Below, piece by piece: positions 16,639 to 24,335 of a stretch of 50,781 bases of DNA (position 1 is the first letter of the stretch; each line of letters begins with the position of its first letter). The DNA comes from Hankyongella sp964404985 (GTDB lineage Bacteria > Pseudomonadota > Alphaproteobacteria > Sphingomonadales > Sphingomonadaceae). Location of the stretch: assembly GCA_964404985.1 (NCBI GenBank), contig CAYOMD010000018.1, forward strand, positions 1-50,781. The letters are read 5' to 3'. Below the pieces are notes generated by a model. The model saw only the letters and a list, made by a program, of their open reading frames with translations, was not told the origin of the DNA and did no database searches. Made by a program: the position numbers and the translations under genes.

Positions 16639-17688
16639 TCAGTAAGCCGTGGTCAGCACGCCGCGATACAGCGGGTTTTCCAGCGCAATGCCGGTCCCCA
16701 TGGCGACGCAGATCAGCGGGTCCTCAGCGACGGTCACCGGAAGCCCGGTCGCCTCCCGCAGAACACGGTCCATGTCACCCAGCAGCGCGCCGCCGCCGGT
16801 CAGCACGATACCGGTGTCCACGATGTCGGCAGCCAGCTCCGGCGCGGTGTTCTCCAGCGCGACCTTCACGCCCTCGATAATCTGGGCAACCGGCTCGGCG
16901 ATCGCCTCGGCAATCTGACCCTGGTTGATGATGATCTCCTTGGGTACGCCGTTCATCAGGTCGCGGCCCCGGATCTCCAGCGATGCGCCGTGCCCGTCGG
17001 CCGGCGCGCAGGCGATGCCGATTTCCTTCTTGATGCGCTCGGCCATGGTCTCGCCGATCAGCAGGTTATGGTTGCGGCGCACATAGTTGATGATGGCTTC
17101 GTCCATCTTGTCGCCGCCAACCCGCACCGAGTTGGCGTAGGCCACCCCATTGAGCGACAACACGCCGACCTCGGTGGTGCCGCCACCGATATCGACCACC
17201 ATCGAGCCGGTCGGCTCGGTCACCGGCAGGCCGGCACCGATCGCTGCGGCCATCGGCTCCTCGATCAGATAGACTTGGCTGGCACCGGCGTTGTTGGCGG
17301 CATCCCGGATCGCGCGGCGCTCAACCGACGTCGAGCCTGACGGGACACAGATCACGATCTCCGGCGAGGTGAAGGAGCGACGGTTATGCACCTTGCGGAT
17401 GAAGTGCTTGATCATCTCCTCGGCAACGTAAATATCAGCGATCACACCGTCACGCAGCGGGCGAATTGCCTCGATGTTGCCCGGCGTGCGCCCGAGCATC
17501 AGCTTGGCCTCTGCGCCGACCGCCACCACCTGCTGGCGGTCAGAGCGCGGGTTCTTGATCGCCACGACCGACGGCTCATTGAGCACAATGCCACGGCCAC
17601 GCACATAGACCAGCGTGTTCGCCGTCCCGAGGTCGATCGCCATGTCAGAGGACATCATGTTGAGAAAACGACTGAGAAGACCGGCCAT
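16639..17688 (-). CDS. mreB: Actin-like rod shape protein MreB
   Basis: A 349-residue bacterial actin. Phosphate 1 is MAIDLGTANTLVYV, the connect motifs include MVVDIGGGTTEVGV, and the adenosine motif is GIVLTGGGALLGD; the length matches MreB (about 347). It forms membrane-bound filaments that steer lateral wall synthesis. ATG 17688 was chosen because MAGLLSRFL is a family-like amphipathic N-terminus; the open frame extends further upstream but with unrelated basic sequence. It is first in the leftward mreBCD-mrdA-rodA operon; a promoter candidate lies at 17805-17833. Confidence 0.97.
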   Translation of the reverse strand: MAGLLSRFLNMMSSDMAIDLGTANTLVYVRGRGIVLNEPSVVAIKNPRSDRQQVVAVGAEAKLMLGRTPGNIEAIRPLRDGVIADIYVAEEMIKHFIRKVHNRRSFTSPEIVICVPSGSTSVERRAIRDAANNAGASQVYLIEEPMAAAIGAGLPVTEPTGSMVVDIGGGTTEVGVLSLNGVAYANSVRVGGDKMDEAIINYVRRNHNLLIGETMAERIKKEIGIACAPADGHGASLEIRGRDLMNGVPKEIIINQGQIAEAIAEPVAQIIEGVKVALENTAPELAADIVDTGIVLTGGGALLGDMDRVLREATGLPVTVAEDPLICVAMGTGIALENPLYRGVLTTAY

Positions 17689-17804
17689 GGGACTCGCTTG
17701 CACTGGGGGTGGTTGGGGCGCTGCGCCGCCGTGCGGGCACCCGGCGCGACTCGCAGCAATGGCGCGGGAGAATGGCGATTGATCCGGGTTCCGCCAAGAG
17801 GATT

Positions 17805-17833
17805 CTATCATGCGAGCGCAAAGTTTCCTTCAA
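17805..17833 (-). promoter_or_regulatory. Candidate sigma-70 promoter of mreB
   Basis: On the minus strand TTGAAG (17828-17833) is followed after 17 bases by TGATAG (17805-17810), about 115 bases upstream of the mreB start. The -35 box is close to consensus, the -10 box only fair. It is the best match in the 200-base divergent region shared with vapB. Confidence 0.45.
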
Positions 17834-17854
17834 GGCTTGTCATGAATGCCCCAG

Positions 17855-17877
17855 ATGTATATCCAAAATGTATATAC
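17855..17877. promoter_or_regulatory. Candidate VapB/VapBC operator
   Basis: ATGTATAT occurs twice (17855-17862 and 17868-17875), and the second copy is part of the palindrome GTATATAC (17870-17877). The site ends 11 bases before the vapB start. VapB antitoxins usually repress their own promoter by binding short palindromic AT-rich boxes, so this is the likely autoregulatory operator. It is strikingly AT-rich against its surroundings. Confidence 0.5.
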
Positions 17878-17888
17878 GGATGATCGGC

Positions 17889-18110
17889 ATGACGCGAACC
17901 ACACTTTTCCAGTCCAACAAGACGCAGGCCGTGCGGCTGCCCAAGGCGGTCGCCTTTCCCGAGGGAACGGACGAGGTCGTGATCCTGGTCGATGGCAAGA
18001 CCCGTATCCTGGTGCCAGCCGAGGCACTATGGGATGATTTCTTCGCGGGCAGTGGTGTCGACCTAGGGCTGCGCCTGCAGCCTGCGATCCAGATGCGCGA
18101 AGGGTTCTGA
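17889..18110 (+). CDS. vapB: VapB-type antitoxin (AbrB/SpoVT fold)
   Basis: A 73-residue protein: an N-terminal swapped-hairpin DNA-binding domain (TTLFQSNKTQAVRLPKAVAFP, the classical SNxxQAVRLPK pattern) and a C-terminal tail (LRLQPAIQMREGF) that would wrap the toxin. ATG 17889 is used because MTRTTLFQSN is the family start; two earlier in-frame ATGs lie inside the operator-like repeats. Its stop and the vapC start overlap as TGATG. It would neutralise VapC and repress the unit. Confidence 0.9.
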   Translation: MTRTTLFQSNKTQAVRLPKAVAFPEGTDEVVILVDGKTRILVPAEALWDDFFAGSGVDLGLRLQPAIQMREGF

Positions 18111-18511
18111 TGCTTCGGTACATGCTTGACACGGATGTGTGCATCCGGGTGCTTCGCGATCGTCCGGCGTCCGCGCGCGCGCGCTTCAACCAGGAGGCGC
18201 GCGGCTTGTGCATCTCAAGCATCTCACTCTATGAGCTGTTCTATGGTGCCGAGCGTTCAGCCCGCCCGGACCACCACCGGCTGGAGGTTGAGCGTTTTGC
18301 TGCCCGATTGCAGGTTCTCCCGTTTGACTCGGATGCCGCGGCGCATGCCGCAGATATCCGTGCCCGACTGGACGAGCAGGGCCAACCAATTGGCAGTTAT
18401 GATGTGCTGATCGCCGGACACGCGCGTAGTCGCGGATTGGTGGTGGTCAGCGGGAATCTGCGCGAATTCTCACGGGTCGATGGCTTGCGCTGCGAGGACT
18501 GGCTGACATGA
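18110..18511 (+). CDS. vapC: VapC-type PIN-domain toxin ribonuclease
   Basis: A 133-residue PIN nuclease. Acidic residues are visible: Asp7 in LDTDVCI, Glu in SLYELFYGAE and Asp in GSYDVLIAGHA. The C-terminal strand is VVSGNLREFSRVDGL, where most relatives have TNN.REF; the first Asn is replaced by Gly. VapC toxins cut tRNA or rRNA when VapB is degraded. Unusually, the stop codon overlaps the mutL start (ATGA at 18508-18511), so translation of mutL is coupled to the toxin. Confidence 0.9.
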   Translation: MLRYMLDTDVCIRVLRDRPASARARFNQEARGLCISSISLYELFYGAERSARPDHHRLEVERFAARLQVLPFDSDAAAHAADIRARLDEQGQPIGSYDVLIAGHARSRGLVVVSGNLREFSRVDGLRCEDWLT

Positions 18512-20259
18512 TCATCCGCCGCCTGCCCGACACCCTGATCAACCAGATCGCCGCCGGCGAGGTGGTTGAGCGCCCGTCCAGCGCCCTCAAGGAACTGGTC
18601 GAGAATGCTGTTGATGCCGGGGCAAGGCGCATCGAGGTGCAGCTTGAGGCAGGCGGGATCACCCGTTTGCAGGTGGTTGACGACGGCTGCGGCATGACGC
18701 CGGACGAGCTGGGCCTGGCCGTTGAGCGCCATGCAACCTCCAAGCTGCTAGACAACGACCTGATGGGTATCGCGACCCTGGGTTTTCGCGGCGAGGCCCT
18801 GCCCTCGATTGCCTCGGTTGCCCGGCTGGAGCTGACCAGCCGCACGGCTGACGGCCCCGGCTGGCGGTTGCTGATCGACCACGGCGAGCGGCTGGCAAAC
18901 GAGCCGGCATCTGCCACCCCCGGCACCCGGGTTGCCGTCAGCCAGCTGTTCCAGAGGGTGCCGGCGCGGCTCAAGTTCCTGAAGTCGGAGCGGAGCGAAT
19001 ATGCCGCCTGCCTGGATGTGGTCCGGCGGATCGCCATGGCGCATCCGCAGGTGGCCTTCGCGCTCAGCCACGACGGTCGCATCACCTATCGCAGCGCCGC
19101 GCAAACCGGTGACCTTTTCGCGGCGAGCGGCGGGCGGCTGGCCGACACGCTGGGCCTGGATTTCATCGACAATGCCCTGCCCATAGAGCTCGCCCGCGAA
19201 GGCCTTGCGTTGACCGGCTATGCCGGACTGCCGACCCACAGCCGGGGCAGCGGCGACTGGCAGTTCCTGTTCGTTGACGGCCGCCCGGTCAAGGACCGGC
19301 AGCTGACCGGTGCAGTGCGCGCCGCCTATCAGGATGTGCTGGCGCGTGATCGCTTTCCCGTCGTGGTGCTGTTCCTGACGACCCCAAAAGGCTTCACAGA
19401 CGTCAATGTGCATCCGGCCAAGGCCGAGGTCCGCTTTTCAGATGCCGGGCTGGTACGTGGTCTGATAGTCGGCGGGCTGAAGCGGGCACTGGAGTCGGCC
19501 GGCCAGCGGACCTCCAGCCAGATCGGCCTGGCGGCGCTCGGCGCGTTTACCCCGAGCCATGCGCCATCATCCGGTGTGGCGCGGGAGACGCCGCGCGCCT
19601 GGTCACCGCAGCCCGCACTCGGCCCCCTGCCCCCGCTGGCCCGCAGCCATGCGCCGGACCCGGAGCCCGGCTCTGGCGACTACCCGCTGGGGGCGGCGCG
19701 TGCGCAGATCCACAACACCTATATCCTGGCAGAGACCGCAGACGGCCTGGTGCTCGTGGACCAGCACGCAGCGCACGAACGACTGGTTTATGAGCGACTG
19801 AAGGCAGCGCTGGAGCGCGAGGGCGTCACACGCCAGGCGCTGCTGCTGCCGGAGGTCGTCGAGCTGGACGAGCCCTCCTGCGACCGGCTGGAGGCAGCGG
19901 CCGGCGCGCTGGCACAACTGGGCCTGATGACCGAGCGCTTCGGGCGGCAGGCGATGCTGGTGCGCGAGACCCCGGCCCTGCTCGGGCAGGTAGATGTCCA
20001 CGCTCTGCTGCGCGACCTGGCGGACGACATTGCCGAACATGGCAGCGCGCTCCTGCTGACCGAACGCCTGCATGCAGTTTGCTCGTCCATGGCGTGCCAT
20101 GGGTCAGTCCGCGCCGGTCGCGCGCTCTCAACCGTGGAGATGAACGCCTTGCTGCGCGAAATGGAGGCAACACCCAACGCCAGCCAATGCAACCATGGCC
20201 GGCCGACCCTGGTCCATCTTGCCCGCGCCGACATCGAACGGCTGTTCGGCAGGCGTTAA
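18508..20259 (+). CDS. mutL: DNA mismatch repair protein MutL
   Basis: A 583-residue GHKL ATPase. N-terminal motifs are INQIAAGEVVERP and LVENAVDAGA, GFRGEALPSIASV and GTRVAVSQLFQRVPAR. A Pro-rich linker spans residues about 345-400. The C-terminal domain carries DQHAAHERLVYE, beginning at Asp418, the DQHA(X)2E(X)4E metal-binding endonuclease motif, plus ACHGSVRAG and QCNHGRPT. This MutL should therefore nick DNA itself, as expected in bacteria without MutH. It begins inside the last codons of vapC. No separate promoter is obvious, so expression may depend on the vapBC transcript. Confidence 0.97.
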   Translation: MIIRRLPDTLINQIAAGEVVERPSSALKELVENAVDAGARRIEVQLEAGGITRLQVVDDGCGMTPDELGLAVERHATSKLLDNDLMGIATLGFRGEALPSIASVARLELTSRTADGPGWRLLIDHGERLANEPASATPGTRVAVSQLFQRVPARLKFLKSERSEYAACLDVVRRIAMAHPQVAFALSHDGRITYRSAAQTGDLFAASGGRLADTLGLDFIDNALPIELAREGLALTGYAGLPTHSRGSGDWQFLFVDGRPVKDRQLTGAVRAAYQDVLARDRFPVVVLFLTTPKGFTDVNVHPAKAEVRFSDAGLVRGLIVGGLKRALESAGQRTSSQIGLAALGAFTPSHAPSSGVARETPRAWSPQPALGPLPPLARSHAPDPEPGSGDYPLGAARAQIHNTYILAETADGLVLVDQHAAHERLVYERLKAALEREGVTRQALLLPEVVELDEPSCDRLEAAAGALAQLGLMTERFGRQAMLVRETPALLGQVDVHALLRDLADDIAEHGSALLLTERLHAVCSSMACHGSVRAGRALSTVEMNALLREMEATPNASQCNHGRPTLVHLARADIERLFGRR

Positions 20260-20270
20260 ACCGACTGGCT

Positions 20271-20741
20271 TTAAAACGCCGCTTCCAGACGCGAGAGCAG
20301 CGCCCTGGCCGGACTTGCGGTATCCTGACTGTCCTGGCCGACTTGCTGCTCCAGGCGGCAAACGCGGTCAAACAGGTCCTGGCTGCGCGCGACCAATTCG
20401 CAGGCAGCAGCCGGGAGCATGGTCAGGCGCTCGTCCTGCGCGACCGGCACGCCGACCTGCCCGAGGCCCAGCCGGCGGTCGCTCCGGTTGGCCTCCTCCG
20501 GCGTCATCTCGCCCGCCGATACCGCCTTCTGGATCAGCAGCCAGGAAATCGCGTGCATCAGACGCGTGGTGATCTTCAGGGACTCGCAGGAGAACACAAC
20601 CCGCGCCATCGGTGCCAGCAACCGGCGCTCATCCTGCCCCATGGAATCGAAGTAGGTGCGGGTTTCCTCAGCCATATCCATAGCCTCGAGGTAAAGCTGG
20701 TCGACCAGACGGGTGGTCAATGCGGCAGGAGCCTGTTCCAT
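20271..20741 (-). CDS. rcdA: RcdA/DUF1465 cell-cycle adaptor
   Basis: A 156-residue helical protein that matches DUF1465, the family of RcdA in Caulobacter, an adaptor that helps ClpXP degrade CtrA and other cell-cycle proteins. Recognisable stretches include YLEAMDMAEETRTYFD, RLMHAISWLLIQKAVSAGE and LVARSQDLFDRVCRLEQQ. It is convergent with mutL (11 bases apart) and divergent from hsp20. Whether it acts on CtrA in this organism is inferred from the family. No partner genes (cpdR, popA) are in the window. Confidence 0.85.
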   Translation of the reverse strand: MEQAPAALTTRLVDQLYLEAMDMAEETRTYFDSMGQDERRLLAPMARVVFSCESLKITTRLMHAISWLLIQKAVSAGEMTPEEANRSDRRLGLGQVGVPVAQDERLTMLPAAACELVARSQDLFDRVCRLEQQVGQDSQDTASPARALLSRLEAAF

Positions 20742-20818
20742 GGACGCCTTATGCCTGCACTGCTGTTCCTGCGCAATGACCTCTTGAAAGAAAGAGGGTT
20801 AATAACCAGATCGCTCAG

Positions 20819-20848
20819 GCAGGGATGCAGAAGCACTCTGATCCCTGC
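20819..20848. promoter_or_regulatory. Inverted repeat upstream of hsp20
   Basis: A perfect 8-bp inverted repeat, GCAGGGAT / ATCCCTGC, with a 14-base spacer, ends about 65 bases before the hsp20 start. It is followed by CATATAG, a fair -10-like sequence. It is placed where a repressor would cover the promoter. It is not CIRCE and not a clear RpoH promoter. Confidence 0.35.
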
Positions 20849-20857
20849 ATATAGTAA

Positions 20858-20907
20858 GCCTGGCCTTCATGGCGGGCACACCACAAGTCTTGCTTAGATA
20901 AGGAGAC
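20858..20907 (+). promoter_or_regulatory. ROSE-like RNA thermometer in hsp20 leader
   Basis: Two consecutive hairpins precede the start codon. The first (20858-20877) is GCCTGGCC-TTCA-TGGCGGGC. The second pairs GTCTTGCTT (20887-20895) with AAGGAGAC (20900-20907) across the loop AGAT, burying the Shine-Dalgarno AGGAG. The anti-SD strand contains TTGCT, the hallmark U(U/C)GCU of ROSE elements, and leaves the typical G opposite G and unpaired C. ROSE thermometers melt on heat shock and release translation of small heat-shock proteins in Alphaproteobacteria. The 5' end of the transcript is not known. Confidence 0.72.
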
Positions 20908-20912
20908 AAAAA

Positions 20913-21374
20913 ATGCGCACACTAGACTTTGCACCATTACTGCGCTCATCAATCGGGTATGAGAATCTCAATCGCCTGGTTGATTTTGCCACCCGCCTTG
21001 ATGGCGGTGATGGCACTTACCCGCCCTACAACATCGAGAAACTTGGCGAAGATCGGTACCGCGTGACTTTGGCGTTGGCCGGATTCAAGCCCGATGAACT
21101 GGATATCACCGTGCAGGATAATCTGCTGACTATCGCTGGCAGGGCACAGCCCGAGCCGGAGGGCGACCCGCGTGTGTTCCTGCACCGTGGCATCGCCAAG
21201 CGCGGCTTCGAGCGGCGCTTCCAGATGGCTGACGTTGTACGCGTTACGCAGGCCAGCTTCAGCGACGGCCTGCTGCACGTCGATCTGGTCCGTGAAATCC
21301 CGGAGCACAAGAAACCCCGCAAGATCGCCATTAACGGCGGCGAGACTGCCGCACTGATTGAGGCAGACATTTAG
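20913..21374 (+). CDS. Small heat-shock protein, Hsp20/IbpA class A
   Basis: A 153-residue chaperone with an N-terminal segment (MRTLDFAPLLRSSIGYENL, the IbpA-like start), an alpha-crystallin domain about residues 35-130 (YPPYNIEKLGEDRYRVTLAL, AGFKPDELDI, and the closing ASFSDGLLHVDLVRE), and a short tail with IPEHKKPRKIAIN. It holds unfolded proteins for refolding by DnaK and ClpB. Its leader folds as a ROSE-like thermometer, and a strong terminator follows. It is a single-gene transcript. Confidence 0.95.
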   Translation: MRTLDFAPLLRSSIGYENLNRLVDFATRLDGGDGTYPPYNIEKLGEDRYRVTLALAGFKPDELDITVQDNLLTIAGRAQPEPEGDPRVFLHRGIAKRGFERRFQMADVVRVTQASFSDGLLHVDLVREIPEHKKPRKIAINGGETAALIEADI

Positions 21375-21394
21375 TATTTCCCGCACTGAGGCGG

Positions 21395-21423
21395 AGCGCG
21401 CCAGTCAAGACTGGCGCGCTTTC
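21395..21423 (+). terminator. Rho-independent terminator of hsp20
   Basis: A perfect 11-bp stem AGCGCGCCAGT / ACTGGCGCGCT with the four-base loop CAAG, followed by a short T run, 21 bases after the hsp20 stop. Confidence 0.85.
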
Positions 21424-21491
21424 GGCTGCGTAATTGAATTTTTCATGACGTTTGTGCGATTGATTGACGCGCGCCAAGTACAAGCGATACC

Positions 21492-21519
21492 CACTCCTGA
21501 GCAAATTACAGCAGGAGTG
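21492..21519 (+). promoter_or_regulatory. Hairpin masking the metalloprotease Shine-Dalgarno
   Basis: CACTCCTG (21492-21499) and CAGGAGTG (21512-21519) are perfectly complementary with a 12-base A/T-rich loop. The right arm contains AGGAG, six bases before ATG 21524. Folding would block ribosome access, so translation would depend on temperature, a regulator or ongoing ribosome traffic. A TTGACG box at 21464-21469 would place transcription start close to this hairpin, which leaves the promoter unresolved. Confidence 0.5.
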
Positions 21520-21523
21520 AGCG

Positions 21524-24187
21524 ATGCCCGCAGGGTCAGTGACATATACCGGCAACCCGTTGATCGACGGTGTGCTCGGCTCCACCCGCTGGACGCAATC
21601 GACCCTCCTCTACAGCATTCCGACGGCTGCGGGTGACTACGGCAGCAATTACGCCATCCTGGTCGATGCGGACGGCAACCCCAGCACGCCCCCCGTCTCT
21701 GTGAACGAAACCAACGGCCTGAGCAGCCTGACCGCCGCGCAGGCCGAGGCAAGCCGGGCAGCCCTGAACAGCGTGGCTCAGTTCACCAACCTCAATATCG
21801 CCGAGGCGACGACTCCCGGCGGAGGTGACCTGCGCCTGGCAAATACCACGACGCCGTATCCTGGCTCCACCACGGCTTATGCCTTCTTCCCGAGCAATTC
21901 GGCGCGCGGTGGTGACATCTGGTTCGTCACCGGTTTCTTTGATTACAGCAGCCCGACACTGGGCAGCTATGCCTACCTGACCTTCTTTCACGAGATTGGC
22001 CATGCGCTGGGCCTGAAGCACGGGCATGAAGCGACCGGCGGCAATGCTGCGGTGCTGCCGACAAACTTCGATTCACTCGAATTCTCGGTGATGACCTACC
22101 GCACCTATGTGAACGCACCGCTCACGGGTTACACAGCACCGGACGGCAGCTACCCGCAGACCTTCATGATCGCCGATATCGCCGGGTTGCAGCAGCTCTA
22201 TGGCGCAGACTTCACCGCCAACGCAGGCAACACCACCTATACGTTTGATCCGAACACCGGGCAGACCCTGATCGACGGTGTCAGCCAGGGGCAGCCACGC
22301 AGCAATGCGAACACGGCTGTGAATATCATCTTCCGCACCATCTGGGACGGCAATGGCATCGATACCTACGACTTCTCCGGCTACGGATCGACCCGGCAGC
22401 TGCAGATCGACCTGACACCCGGCGGCTGGACCGATGTCGATGCCGACAGCACCTTCCAAGCGGCCTTCCTCGGCAACGGTAACTATGCCCGGGGCCAAGT
22501 GTTCAACGCCCTGCAATACCGGGGCGATGCCCGCAGCCTGATCGAGAATGCAATCGGCGGCGCAGGCAATGACAGCATTATCGGCAACGCGGCTGACAAT
22601 CGACTGGACGGCGGCGGCGGCGCGGACACCTTGCGCGGAGGGGTCGGCAACGACACCTATGTCGTCGACCAGGCTGGCGATACAGTGAATGAAAACCTCA
22701 ATGCCGGCACAGACCTCGTTCAGGCTGCACTCAACTGGACGCTTGGGGCTAATCTCGAAAATCTGCTGCTGGTGGGTGGCGACCTGACCGGTACCGGCAA
22801 TGCCCTCGATAACACGCTGACCGGCTCGGCAGGCGCCAACCGCCTGTCCGGCCTCGATGGCAATGACCGTCTGGATGGGCTTGGCGGCAACGATACCCTT
22901 GCTGGAGGGCTTGGCAACGACACACTCAACGGCGGCAACAACAATGACAGCCTGTTTGGTGGTGACGGCAACGACATCCTGAACGGTGGTGCCAGCAACG
23001 ACACGCTGTTTGGCGGCCTGGGTGCAGACCAATTCACCGGCGGCACCGGCACCGACACTGTGGATTATTTCTATCTGGATGACGGCGTGGTCAACACAGT
23101 CGGCGTCCGGGCTGCGCTGCGCGATCCGGCGCTGAACACCAATTCCGCGCTGGCCGACACCTTCTTCGAGATCGAGAATCTCGCGGGCACAGACGTGCGC
23201 GACACGCTGATCGGCGATGTCCTTGACAATACGCTGATCGGCCGTGGTGGTAATGACCGCCTGGAAGGGGATGGCGGCAACGATACCCTGCTCGGCGATA
23301 GCGGCGAGGATCTTCTGGCTGGCGGCTCTGGCAACGACCTGCTGGAAGGTGCCCTGGGCAACGACGTGATTGACGGCGGCGGCAACCAGGATACGGCGCG
23401 CTTTATCGGCAATGTGACCGACTACGACTTCAACCGGGTGAACGGCACATTTGTCGTCACGGCACTCAGCACAAATGAGGGCATCGATACCCTGATCAGT
23501 ATCGAGCGCATCCTGTTCGGCAACACCCAGTTCACCCTTACCGACACGCGCATCGCCTTTGCCCAGGGCGACAGCTACACGATCGGGCTTGGGAGTACCT
23601 TCTCCGTCGATGCCGCGAGCGGCGTACTGGCGAATGACGTTGCGATCGGTGATTTCTCCCTGACAGCCAGTCTGGTCAGTGGCCCGTCGGAAGGCCTGCT
23701 CAGCTTCAACACCGATGGCAGCTTCTCCTATACTCCGGGCACCAACTTCGACGGGCTGGACAGCTTTACCTATCTGGTCTCCAACGGTGTGAGTTCCAAC
23801 AGCCGCTTCACGGTGACCCTGACCACTGGCCCCTCGCTCATCATCGATCCGGAAGGTGTCAGCCGGTTGGAGCCGGCACAACGCAACATCGAGAGCGAGC
23901 CGCTATTGAGTGCGGACGATATTCTGGCAGCGCCTGTTGTTCCAGCAACACAGGCTGCGCAGGACAGCCCCATCACGACGCAAGACACCGCACCTATCTT
24001 GATCGATAGCCCAATCGCGCAGACGGAGCTGTTCTTGGTCGCCGACGATGAGATTATCTGGACGGATGAAGACTTCCACTCCATCCCGGCGCCTGTCTTC
24101 TCGATCAAGGATGCAATCCCGCTCGAGCTAGGGTATCATCATTACACACCAATCGGTTTCGATGGCGGGCAGGTGAATATCGCTTAA
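21524..24187 (+). CDS. Serralysin-like M10 metalloprotease with RTX repeats
   Basis: An 887-residue secreted protein without a classical signal peptide. The zinc site is HEIGHALGLKH with a following H (residues about 156-166), and the Met-turn is SVMTYR. Residues about 340-620 hold RTX nonapeptides (GGAGNDSI, GGGGADTLRGG, GGLGNDTL, GGDGNDIL) that bind calcium, and a cadherin-like/VCBS-type module follows (VLANDVAIGD, SFSYTPGTNFDGLDSFTYLV). The tail of about 100 residues is acidic and low in motifs. Such proteases leave by a type I secretion system, whose genes are not in this window. Its ribosome binding site lies in a hairpin. Length exceeds that of classical serralysins (about 480) because of the extra repeats and module. 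Confidence 0.9.
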   Translation: MPAGSVTYTGNPLIDGVLGSTRWTQSTLLYSIPTAAGDYGSNYAILVDADGNPSTPPVSVNETNGLSSLTAAQAEASRAALNSVAQFTNLNIAEATTPGGGDLRLANTTTPYPGSTTAYAFFPSNSARGGDIWFVTGFFDYSSPTLGSYAYLTFFHEIGHALGLKHGHEATGGNAAVLPTNFDSLEFSVMTYRTYVNAPLTGYTAPDGSYPQTFMIADIAGLQQLYGADFTANAGNTTYTFDPNTGQTLIDGVSQGQPRSNANTAVNIIFRTIWDGNGIDTYDFSGYGSTRQLQIDLTPGGWTDVDADSTFQAAFLGNGNYARGQVFNALQYRGDARSLIENAIGGAGNDSIIGNAADNRLDGGGGADTLRGGVGNDTYVVDQAGDTVNENLNAGTDLVQAALNWTLGANLENLLLVGGDLTGTGNALDNTLTGSAGANRLSGLDGNDRLDGLGGNDTLAGGLGNDTLNGGNNNDSLFGGDGNDILNGGASNDTLFGGLGADQFTGGTGTDTVDYFYLDDGVVNTVGVRAALRDPALNTNSALADTFFEIENLAGTDVRDTLIGDVLDNTLIGRGGNDRLEGDGGNDTLLGDSGEDLLAGGSGNDLLEGALGNDVIDGGGNQDTARFIGNVTDYDFNRVNGTFVVTALSTNEGIDTLISIERILFGNTQFTLTDTRIAFAQGDSYTIGLGSTFSVDAASGVLANDVAIGDFSLTASLVSGPSEGLLSFNTDGSFSYTPGTNFDGLDSFTYLVSNGVSSNSRFTVTLTTGPSLIIDPEGVSRLEPAQRNIESEPLLSADDILAAPVVPATQAAQDSPITTQDTAPILIDSPIAQTELFLVADDEIIWTDEDFHSIPAPVFSIKDAIPLELGYHHYTPIGFDGGQVNIA

Positions 24188-24208
24188 TTGACGGCCGCTC
24201 TAGAGTCG

Positions 24209-24330
24209 GATGACTTTACGCAGAATCAAGACCCTCACCGTTCGTGTCGAGCCATGTCGAGACACGTCCAGATTACGCTGGAGCCGCCCCTCGACTTGGC
24301 TCGGGGCGAACGGGTTCATGTAAAGTCATT
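24209..24330. repeat. REP-like palindromic element
   Basis: The outer arms ATGACTTTAC (24210-24219) and GTAAAGTCAT (24320-24329) are perfectly inverted. Inside, CCGTTCG (24238-24244) pairs with CGAACGG (24307-24313), and a further hairpin CGTGTC...GACACG (24243-24266) is nested. Similar dispersed elements with a CCGTTCGTGTCGAG core occur between genes in sphingomonads. It fills the whole gap between the convergent metalloprotease and smpB genes, and could act as a bidirectional terminator. Confidence 0.75.
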
Positions 24331-24335
24331 AGACC

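Noticed and set aside
22073..23881. Minus-strand frame of about 600 codons across the RTX repeats
   Set aside because: It mirrors the repeated GGxGxD codons of the metalloprotease on the + strand, has no family resemblance and no ribosome site.
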